DNA from: Acanthochlamys bracteata
Taxonomy: Eukaryota > Streptophyta > Magnoliopsida > Pandanales > Velloziaceae
Assembly (NCBI GenBank): GCA_019914995.1
Contig: CM034131.1
Coordinates: 10,076,501-10,140,500 of the forward strand
Direction of reading: 5' to 3'
DNA length: 64,000 nucleotides
Shown piece after piece: positions 55,301-64,000 of the stretch; within the stretch, counting starts at the first letter, position 1, and every line of letters starts with the position of its first letter. The position numbers and the translations under genes were made by a program. A model generated the notes under the pieces. The model worked only from the letters and a program-made list of their open reading frames with translations, had not been told where the DNA came from and ran no database searches.

Positions 55301-57600
55301 GCTGGACCTTTCACATCAACAAACCACATCAAATTGAAATTCAAAAAAAGTTAAAAAGAAAAATTATATGAGATTCAGATAGATAAAAAGTGGAAGAAAT
55401 GAGAATATAATCAAAAGTTTATCAAGTTCCAAAGCCAATCCCATGCCTATGACGGCTTTAACCTATAGAAACAAAAAAAGATAATAATAATAAGCTGACA
55501 TTGATTTTCTTTGCATGTCAGCAGTCTACCGGCATCAATCTAGTGTGCGTTTATAATTATTTATAAAATAGAATTTTTTTTAAAATAAAATTTTTTTAAA
55601 AAAAAAATAAGTTTTACTTATTTTATTTAATTTTTTTATGAAATATCGGAGTAAGCTGTGGCCGAATTAGCTTTGGATTTGCTTTGCATTTCAGCAGTCT
55701 ACCGGCTTCACAAGTCACTGCAGCCTCACTAATGAAATGTATTAATAGATTTTAATTCTATCGTTACTTATCCACAGAATTTATAAATATTCTTACTAAC
55801 TTTTCTCTAGTGAATTGAATTGGAAAAAAAAATTTTAATTTATCATATAATATCAACATGATGGACGAATTACTTCTTAAATTTAATTTAATTTTAAAAA
55901 TGTTTGTAGTCTATTTTATCTAAGAACCGCCGTAACCTACTTAGAGCGTTTAAAATTGCATTCTAAAAAATTTTTTTTTTTAATTCACATTTAATAAAAT
56001 TTATAATTTTTTATAAAATATATTTAAAATTATAAAATTTCATGTATTAAAGTTTTTTATTATTTATTTTCTTTTAATCAAAATAGTAGAATTTATTTAT
56101 TAAAATAGAATATAAAAACATTATTTATTTAAAAAAATATATTTAAAGTACTTCTAAATATTTTTCATATCAGCATTTTTATGAGCTATTTTCTTTTTCG
56201 AGCAAATATTCTATTTTGTTTGAAGATATGTAGTTTGCATTATTCAAAAACAGTTATTTATTACTCTAAAATAAGTATTCCGACTCATTTTAAAATAGAT
56301 ACTCATTTTTATTTAAGAAATAATTTCCCATTTCTTATTACACAATGCAAACTTAGTTACTTTTTGATAAGTTTTCAGTACTTATTTATTTATTTATTTT
56401 ATATTTTTAATAAAAATTTATAATATTTTCTAAATTTTAAAATTTAAAGTTTTAGAAATATAAAAAAATATACCTAATAAGATTTTACTATTATTATTTA
56501 AATAAAAAAATAAAACTAACTTTCTTAAAAGTTATCAAATTATTTTATTTAAAAAAATTATTTTAAAAATACTCCTAAATATCTCTCTCTTACACACTGG
56601 ATAATCAAGGTCTATTTGTAGCAGCATACCAAATTGAAGTTTGAACTCAATCTAATAAAATATTAGGATAAGAGATTTCAACACTAGAGTAATCCAACTA
56701 CCGTGCATCATAAGCCGTACCCCCACACAACTTACGGTACAGATGGGAGACGATTGAAAGTGTCTAAAATTAAATAATTAAAATATTTTTTATTTTTAAA
56801 AGACAATAAAAATTATATTTATAAATTTCAATATTTTAATATTTTCAAAATAGCTTTAGATATTTAAAATTTTATCAAAAGAATAAACAATTTTTAAATA
56901 AAAACAGCTTTGGAGTTCGTTTGACCGTGCTTTTTTTATTTTTAATTTCATATTTATAATAAATTTTTTATAATAATTTATTTAAAAAATTTTATATAAA
57001 AAAATCTATATCATAAAATTTTATTATTATTTATTATTGTTATCATTTTAATATTGTGATAAAAAACTCTTTTTAACCAATTGTAAATATTTTATTTTAA
57101 TTTTAAGAAAAAACACTTCTAAATATTTTTTTAATATACTCTGAGATAAATCATCATGTCCCTAGCTCCCTACCCGCGACCAAGATTCAGGAACTGTTTA
57201 AAAATATTAACAAAAAATATTTTTTTGAAATGAAATGTTATATTATTTTATTTTAAAATTGAATTATATTTTTTTATTAAAAATAATAAAATAATTAATA
57301 ATAATATTTTATAATATAAATTTTTTTAATAATTTTATAAAAAGTTCTATAAATAATATAAAAACTTTTGATAAATATAAAGCTGAAAAATAAAAAATAT
57401 TTTTTTTGAAAATAATACTAGACGGCACCCTTAAACTGTTATACGACTCCATGAAAATCCTAAACTCTAGAAAACCATTTGGCTCCAACAAAATACTGCT
57501 GTGTGATCAATCATCCAAGAAAAATAAAAATAAAAACATGTAATGTCATTGTAGAAAATAATCGAAGGTCGCACAAAAATATTAATATATTACGAGAAAG
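52396..57600. other. Long AT-rich intergenic region with MITE-like debris
   Basis: About 5 kb with very high A/T and short frames only. Recurring phrases such as TTTATAAAATAGAATTTTTTTTAAAATAAA (in part at 55560), GCGTTTAAAATTGCATTC (55947), GTTCGTTTGACCGTGC (56935) and CTCCTAAATAT suggest overlapping AT-rich MITE remnants. Less AT-rich islands lie at 52700-53050 and 55130-55560, without recognisable genes. Confidence 0.5.
55509..55710. repeat. 29-bp direct repeats around an AT-rich insert
   Basis: CAGCAGTCTACCGGC with its flanks CTTTGCAT and TTCA occurs at 55509-55537 and 55682-55710 (two mismatches over 29 bp). Between them is an AT-rich MITE-like block beginning GTGCGTTTATAATTATTTAT. The repeats are much longer than a transposase target duplication. 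Confidence 0.6.
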
Positions 57601-59857
57601 ACAACAGAAATGACAAATACGAAATTGGGAAAGAGAAAAAGAAAGATAATCCAAATTGTTAGGCTATTAATCAGTATCAAGACAAGCGGGTTTCAAGGAA
57701 GGCAGTCAAACACAAGCGGGCCTTACCAATCAAGACGGGCCCTACTTGGGCCACCTCAATTGCCCAGTTATTCCAATAAATCAAATTTGCTTTTCTAGCC
57801 CTTTGTAAAGATGACCGAGATTGCAAAAAGTTCTCTTCCTATAAAACCGTGGGCTAGATTCATCGCATTAAAACATATGTATGTTCTTTTTATTCTTATA
57901 AATTATTTTGTATTAAATACTATTTTTAACTAATTTAAATTAAAAAATATGAAAAAATATTTAAGATATATTTTTTATTATTACGATAATTTATTTTTCT
58001 GCAAAAGAACGCACTCAGAACAGTCAGCTAATGCGTCGTTCGAACCCGACCGCCTTATCGTATGGCCCCGTAAAATCTATACAATAATAATGCGTCCAAC
58101 CGGTTTACTATGCAAGCTCTACTGTTTGACCTTCTCGGTGACCGTGCTCTTTGTGTGTTGTGGACGAAGACGCTTGGGATTCCACCGCAAAGGCGCAAAC
58201 ACAGCAGAAGCTACAAAAGAACAGAACAGACAAGACCTGCTTGCTCTTTTAGGAATCAGATATGTTAATACTACTACGATTATTAACACAGATTTGCAGA
58301 ATTTCCTATGTTAATCATGAATTTATTTGTTAATTAATTTAATAAAACTAAAAATAATTTTTTAGTAATCTACTGCGTAAGCCCGACCCAACTGCAGTAC
58401 CATGCCAATTAGGTTGTAGTCCTGTCGAATGAACCGAGTCTTCAGAGTCAAAGACACAATACATGATCACTTCAGTAGAAACTTAACAGTAAATAAAAAG
58501 TAGGACAGGTGCATTACTTGTAGAATTAGAGCGAAGAGAATGCGTTGACTGCAAGAAGGGTTGCAAAAGGCGACTAAATTTTGCATCCTCCGTATGCAAA
58601 ATTTCACTGTACAGCAGTCCTGCTCATTTAACAGCTAATTTCAGCTGATTAGTTTGTAAACTGCAGTAGCAGAAGTAATCATGTAAGCGATAAGCCAATG
58701 AAAGAGTAACGTAATTGGAGAAAGTATAATGCCACCACGACATAATCCAGCAAGTCTAACAGAAAAAATTGCAGTGTTTAAGAGCTACATGCAGGTAAAA
58801 ATAAAACTACGATTCTGATTGACATCTGGTCAAAGAATGAAACTACATAGGCTGGAGTCAAACGGGTAGTTTACACTTTACGGTGAAAATATATGGACTG
58901 CAGCAGGATGAGTAAATATATTTTCAGGAATGTGCGTGTAGCGCATCCATAAATCATGTTGTACGCAACATCCTTTAGTGATACCATATTCAAGGTTACT
59001 ATGCATTTACCTATAGAATTTAGTTAATCTACATCATAAATGTAACCTAGGTATGTGAACAATCTTGATGGTACAAGAAGACTAACATAAGCATTCTATT
59101 CAGGCAGGGAGAACAAAACTCCGGTTTTTTGTTTCTGTGTTTTCTGAAACCTATCAGGAATCAGAAATGTAGGAATGTAAGCTCGAGTGTGCATGAAATG
59201 TACATCCTAGTCTTTAATGAACATTATTAGACACTTGCGAAGTAAACTGCCTAACTCGGTAAGACTGCTTTTGTGCCGAATCATAGATAGGAAGTTTTGC
59301 AATTGTTGTAGGCCTGGCATGTATAGGATTTGTCAGACAAATGATTACTTGAACTCTATATTTGCTACAGAGACATAAGGCTTTGTATAATTAAAACGAT
59401 ACATCAGCTCAGGAAAAATCATGTCCTACATAGGAAAAGGTAAGAACATGCATATGAACTCCTGAGCTTAAATGCCCATCTCATGGAACCGATAAGACTC
59501 AGAGACATTTTTGAACAAATCAAGAGAAACGCCAGTAAATAAAAGATCAAGTACTACGATTCATCATGAGAAGATATCACCTACAGCTTCATTAGGATAG
59601 ATCCATAAGGGACCAAAAGGCTTCCAGCAAATATTGACCATTTGCTGCCTTGCCATGCAACACAACATTGTCGAGAGATATAGCTAAAAAGAATAGGCTA
59701 TAATGTATACCTTGCACACACAAAAGCAACATGCTACAAGTTTTAGTAGAGAAATGAAAAGGGAGAACTAGCATTAAACAACAATCTATAATATACTTAC
59801 ATTTCCTCTAAAGATAACAAAATTCACCAGGTCCAATTTGACTGTTGATTCCATAGA
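57601..59857. other. Intergenic region downstream of ORC5
   Basis: 57620-57860 and 58010-58260 are less AT-rich. A 121-codon frame at 57949-58314 has no recognisable motif and begins in AT-rich DNA, so it is not called. 58400-59850 is non-coding as far as I can tell; the last part is probably ORC5 3' UTR. Confidence 0.4.
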
Positions 59858-61894
59858 TTATCTTCTGTATAAATAATTTGATAAAGGAAAATGTATACTC
59901 CTAGCAACCTATCAAGTATAACCAGTCATTAGGCGCGTTTGGGATGGGCAAAGTTGATGAAAGAACAGAGAAAGAGAAGTGGCTTCTTTTACCTTCATGG
60001 CTATATCTTCATCGATCATGCAGCGATATCTGATGGATCCTTCCAAAGGGCAGCTCCCACTTTTGCTTACAAAGTTTGCGTTGCATAATGTAGATATCTG
60101 CAGCAGAACATCTGCCATTAATACAGAGTTTGGATCTTCACATGCTGTCTTATCACCCATCTGTTCCTCCTCAGGTGCATCTTCTGCCACTGAAGTAATG
60201 CACTGGAAAATAGCTAATAATCTCTCTAGTGGAAAGCTCCCAGGTCCTTTAATAAGCACCTCCGCTGCAGCCTGTTCTTTTTTGTCCGTGACTGTCGCTG
60301 AAGATCTACGCAAAGATTATAAAGGAATTCAGTGAAACACAAAATGCAAAACTTCAACTTTTCACAAAACGAATCATACTTACTTTCTTTTTCTTTTCTT
60401 ATCAGTAGTGCCACCCATTGGGTCAAACATCGCTGCATCGAGTGTTGCAGGATTTCTTGAAGCAAGAAATGCAGATATAAGGAGATATTTGGCTGACAGT
60501 GACATGTGAATGCCTAACTCTTTAGAAGCCTTGCCAACACCACAACATCCATCCTTGTTGGATTCATTAACCCAAGAAGGAACTTCAAAAATCTCTTTCA
60601 AGGAATCCCTAATGTAAGGTTTGAACTTGCCGTACAGCATCATCTTTGTATTCTCATCAGGAACGACATTCTTGCCCCTTAGAGGTATACAGTACTTATG
60701 ATATAGTGATGAAAATGAAATCTCTAACTCATCGACTCTTCTAGTAATCCCACAATGAGTCCTCAGTGCAGCACTATAATCATAAACAGTAACATAAACA
60801 AATCGTACATAAGAAAACAACCCACACTGACTTAATCATAATGGCAGTGATGTTAAAGGGACTTACCTGAGAAACGACTTATAGAGCTCTGGGTTTGCAT
60901 GATTCTTCATGAAAATATTTCGCAAATCGTCTTCAGAGTAATCTGGGAAGAAGACCCAAACTGGCTCTGTCGACCCGAAATTCAAATGATAAGCCTCCGG
61001 TGCAGCTCTGCTGATATAAATCAATCCTAATTCAGGAATTTTTAGAATATCATGCAATCTCAACAAAAGTTTCAAAACGCCCAAATTCTTCCCCCACGAT
61101 CGAATCAACTCCACATTATCAAACACCAGATAAATCATCTCCCCATTTCCATCACCAAATCCCTTCTTCTTTCTACTCTTCTTAATTACTTCTATCGCAG
61201 AAACCAAAGCATCTCTGAGAAAGTTAACAAAATCAGATACCCTTTCACAACGTTTGGCGCTTGAATATCCATTAGCTTGATTCTTTCTATGAAACAACAG
61301 CTGATTGAGAACAGATTCAAATAGAATTCTAGGACTATGGCAAGAACGACAACTTGTATAGACAAAGAATCTGTACAAATGCCTAAATATTTGAAGAACC
61401 ACAGTAGTCTTTCCCGTTGAAGCGCCGCCGTAAACAAGTACCGGTATCATCGGAGAATTACCAGGACCAATCAAATTCACAATTTCACGGATTTCAAGTT
61501 CTCGCCCGGGAAGACTAGAAATCAGAGATTGAAAGTCGATTCGATCGCCGGAGAACAACAGATCTGTTTGCGGCAATGATGGAGTTTGATTGATTGGGGA
61601 AGATTGTTGAATCTGTGATTCAGAAGCAAGCGAAGAACTCGATCGAGTTGTTCTTCTGCTTGGTGTTTGAGGGATTGCTGGAGATTCCACGGTGTTTGGG
61701 GAAGATTGCTGAATCAGTGATTCAGAAGCAAGCGAAGAACTCGATCGAGTTGTTCTTCTGCTCGGTGTTTGAGGGATTGCTGGAGATCCCATGGTGTTCG
61801 TGGAACATTGCTGAATCTGTGATTCAGAAGCAAAAGAAGAACTCGGTCGACTTGTTCTTCTGCTCGGTGTTTGAGGGATTGCTGGAGATTCCAT
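59858..61894 (-). CDS. ORC5: Origin recognition complex subunit 5
   Basis: Subunit of the complex that marks replication origins and loads MCM helicase. Four exons: 61894-60867, 60773-60384, 60305-59993, 59908-59858, giving 594 codons (593 aa), all phases closing. AAA+ ATPase core: Walker A GGASTGKT at 156-163, and a Walker B-like stretch MIYLVFDNVELI. The C-terminal ORC5 domain contains SAKYLLISAFLASRNPATLD and a basic KKRKRK, and ends VARSIHFPLSNYLYRR, the family terminus. The last intron is only 84 bp; without splicing it the frame would end at 59912 with an unrelated tail. Odd feature: residues 1-101 are three copies of a 33-34 residue unit with TPSRR, absent as far as I recall from other ORC5 proteins, which makes this one longer than usual. 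Confidence 0.93.
61592..61894 (-). repeat. Threefold 102-bp coding repeat at the ORC5 N-terminus
   Basis: Units 61894-61793, 61792-61691 and 61690-61592 encode .ESPAIPQTPSRRT.R.SSS, then .ASES.IQQ.S. Each starts at Met/Met/Val and keeps frame, so the array could expand or contract in steps of 34 residues. Every unit has one TPSR, a full CDK consensus (S/T-P-x-K/R). Confidence 0.9.
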
Positions 61895-61974
61895 GGTAAC
61901 GTTTCTAATTGAAATTCGAGGATTGAAAACTTTTTGTAGAGATGATCTCTAAGATTTGGGGAAAGCGTTCAATG

Positions 61975-62002
61975 GTGGCGGGATGTTTCTTATTTTCCCG
62001 CC
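61975..62002. promoter_or_regulatory. Paired E2F-like sites upstream of ORC5
   Basis: TTTTCCCGCC at 61993-62002 matches the E2F consensus TTTSSCGC on the plus strand. GGTGGCGGGAT at 61975-61985 carries a second CCCGCC core on the other strand. Both lie about 80-110 bases before the ORC5 ATG, a common arrangement for plant pre-replication genes. Confidence 0.6.
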
Positions 62003-63203
62003 AAGTAGTTAAATAACATTTGCTGCCGATGGTTTGGGCCTAATTAAAACCCTAGTTATTATGGGCCGGATCAGGCCAGTTGTTATTGGACTGGCCTTTG
62101 ATAATTTACCATCTTAACTCGGAAGGATGAGTATTTTGGAAAATTGGACCACTTCGTATTTATTGAATTAGCAACTCCTATATTCGCATATTTCAATCTT
62201 AAAGAATTTTTTTTTCAGTTATCACTTCAAATTTCTATTTTATTTTTATATTAAACTTTTCATCTATCAAATTTAAATATTTCGATTATTATTTAAAATT
62301 TTATTTATATCAAATTTTAATTCTCATTAAATTTTAATTTTATAAAATTTATATTTGTAAAATTCACTTTTTTTATCGTAATTAAAAGGGAGATCGAATA
62401 GGGTCTGTTTTGCCAACTGAAGCCTGAAGGCTGAAGATGGTATGGCAAAGGAAAGAACATTACCCCATTGGTCTCCTAAATGCGATTCCAGTTCATTAAG
62501 GATGCGTTCTTTTGATTTTAAAAATGAGTAAATTCGTAAAAATAAATTGTTATAAATAGTATTATTAAAAGTGATATATTTTTTTATTAAAAAATAAGTT
62601 GAAATAACTTATATATTTTTTTATAAAAATTTTTTTTTTTTTAAATTTAGTAAAAAAGAAGTGATTTCGGTGTGCAAAAAATGCACCCTAATTGTTTAAT
62701 TATTCTTGAACGAGTGTATGTAGAGGAAGCAGTTCTCCAGGTTTCAGATTTGCCAAACAATGTGATTGAAGCTTGGTCAGTTGGTTGCTAATTCCCTCCT
62801 TATCTTTTTAGGACTATCACATCATTAGGTTTACAGTCAAGACATGAATTAGCTCTACTAGATTGTGCAAATTCACCTCCAGGCAATTGATGATAACAAC
62901 TAGGAAATTAATTCAAAAGGAAAAGAAAAGAAAACTCAGGTATTAACTACTGATGTTCTATCTGCATTTGCATGCAATTATATGAACCTCATGAAAACAC
63001 ATCGACTACATGAAACTGCACCAAGAAAAGGAATTGACATATATAGTTAATAAAATAGACTCAAACTGCATAATTATTGCAAGTTAAGATGCTTATCGTA
63101 CTCAATTAAGCATAATTTTGTAGCTACTCATTGGCGTGCACTTTCTCTTTTGAAATACATCAAAGTATGCTTTTATCGAGTCTAGACATAAGAAAGAAAA
63201 AGT
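62003..63203. other. Intergenic between ORC5 and the NLR gene
   Basis: AT-rich. 62500-62690 belongs to the repeat family interrupted by the TRIM element at 49021 (shared AAATAGTATTATTAAAAGTG). 62403-62447 has an inverted TTTTGCCA/TGGCAAAG pair. No gene is seen. Confidence 0.45.
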
Positions 63204-63425
63204 ATTCTCCCCGCAAAGTAAATAATATTCGCTCCCCATAAAATGCATCCAAGATGAAGTAAATTGATGCTTCCTATCGGGTTCAATCATTGCCTCTTGT
63301 TTTATTCCATTCTATTTCTCATTCTCCCCGCAAAGTTAATAATATTCGCTCCCCATAAAATGCATGCAAGAAAGTAAATTGATGCTTCCTGTCGGGCTCA
63401 ATCATTGCCTCTTGTTTTATTCCTT
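63204..63425. repeat. Two-copy 117-bp tandem repeat in the NLR promoter
   Basis: ATTCTCCCCGCAAAGT starts at 63204 and 63321, each followed by ATATTCGCTCCCCATAAAAT and CATTGCCTCTTGTTTTATTC. The second copy is slightly shorter. It ends about 130 bases before the NLR start codon. Confidence 0.85.
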
Positions 63426-63558
63426 TCTTTCTTTCTAATCAATTGCTTCCTATTTAATCACGGCAACACGCTTTGCCTTCCTCAATTCTTTGAGCAGACG
63501 GTCGGCTCTCTTTAGATTGCATTCCCCTTCTCATTGTTGCTGTAAAACATTCACTATT

Positions 63559-64000
63559 ATGTCTATGATCCCAAGTGTTTCGTTTGATCCGTTGGTGCAG
63601 CTGCTGATTGATTATGTCAAGAAAGAAGGAGCTCTTATCTTGGGAGTGAAAGGTGAGATCAGGAGGCTGGCCACAAGAATGAAGATGGTGAGAAAATTCC
63701 TTATCGATGCTGAAAGAAGGCAGTTTCAGGCTGAATTAATCAGAGCTTGGCTTGATGAGCTCAGGGATATCATGTACGAAGCACAAGATATCATTGATGA
63801 TTTCAAGATAGAAGCCGAGAAACGTAAGAAGGGATCATCGTCATTTTCTTCTTCTTCTTCTTCTTCTGCAGTCCTAAGCTGTTCCTGTTCTCCCTTTTCA
63901 TTTGTTCGGAAAGCTGCATTGAAGCATGATATTGGAAAAAGAATTCAAAGCCTTAACCAAAGACTAGATGACATCAACAAGAATAGCGCAGACCTCAGTC
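63559..64000 (+). CDS. Coiled-coil NLR immune receptor, N-terminal part (runs off the window)
   Basis: Open from the ATG at 63559 to the window end (147 codons), so the NB-ARC and LRR parts lie outside. The sequence is an Rx-type coiled-coil domain: LLIDYVKKEGALILGVKGEI, RRLATRMKMVRKFLIDAERR, AWLDELRDIMYEAQDIIDDF. QDIIDDF corresponds to the EDVID-type motif that contacts the NB-ARC domain. A run of Ser codons (TCTTCT repeats, 63841-63866) interrupts the domain between helices 3 and 4, where length varies in this family. Intracellular receptor for pathogen effectors by family; recognition specificity cannot be inferred. Confidence 0.85.
   Translation, partial: MSMIPSVSFDPLVQLLIDYVKKEGALILGVKGEIRRLATRMKMVRKFLIDAERRQFQAELIRAWLDELRDIMYEAQDIIDDFKIEAEKRKKGSSSFSSSSSSSAVLSCSCSPFSFVRKAALKHDIGKRIQSLNQRLDDINKNSADLS

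Noticed and set aside
58025..58060. tRNA-like T-arm (GTCGTTCGAACCCGAC)
   Set aside because: Only a 4-bp stem; no matching acceptor, D-arm or anticodon arm could be placed around it.
57949..58314. 121-codon plus-strand frame
   Set aside because: No recognisable motif, starts within AT-rich filler, no clear promoter and no coding-like neighbours; probably chance in a less AT-rich island.
59912..60313. ORC5 ending at 59912 by reading through
   Set aside because: An 84-bp intron with good GT and AG sites leads to the conserved ORC5 terminus, so the spliced model is preferred.
1..64000. CRISPR arrays, bacterial operons, integrated organelle or viral DNA
   Set aside because: No spaced short repeats, no polycistronic gene spacing, and no organelle or pararetrovirus genes were recognised; the only reverse transcriptase remnants are Copia-type.

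Overview
The window is nuclear DNA of a flowering plant, most likely a eudicot. Coding exons are of moderate GC content, introns use GT-AG, and the gaps are very AT-rich and full of small transposons. All protein families seen are plant types. The species cannot be named from the sequence.

Layout. At 834-3770 (-) is an NRAMP metal transporter, and at 5476-9525 (+) an 11-exon signal peptide peptidase. A chloroplast DUF760 protein lies at 10831-13957 (+), followed by a relic of a PHD-finger homeodomain gene near 15.6-16.1 kb. An A3-type cyclin is at 18498-20600 (+). A decayed TIP41-like gene (TOR/PP2A signalling) occupies 21922-24652 (-).

The region 24-47 kb is a tandem CYP81 cytochrome P450 cluster with four intact two-exon genes (28026, 36776, 41085 and 45441, all +). 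It also holds one relic consisting of a promoter and a start codon only. The first units were made by repeated duplication of a block that begins inside exon 2 of the TIP41-like gene and ends in the P450 3' flank. TIP41 exon fragments are therefore scattered between the P450 genes and mark the junctions. A broken Copia element, a partial second copy of it, a hAT-like element and a TTA-flanked MITE have entered these blocks. Paralogous empty sites prove the last two. An intronless SKP1-like gene (43766-44290, +) sits between the third and fourth P450.

Right of the cluster are a miniature LTR element (49021-49515) and an atypical bHLH transcription factor (50589-52180, -). After several kilobases of AT-rich DNA comes ORC5 (59858-61894, -), whose N-terminus is a threefold 34-residue repeat carrying CDK-type TPSR sites. 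The window ends inside a coiled-coil NLR immune receptor (from 63559, +).

The genes do not form one pathway. The P450 copies form a recent paralogous family with nearly identical catalytic cores and varied substrate-recognition segments, as expected for specialised metabolism. Cyclin A3 and ORC5 both belong to S-phase control and both have E2F-like sites upstream. All gene models here are manual reconstructions from splice signals and remembered family sequences; no alignment or database search was run.
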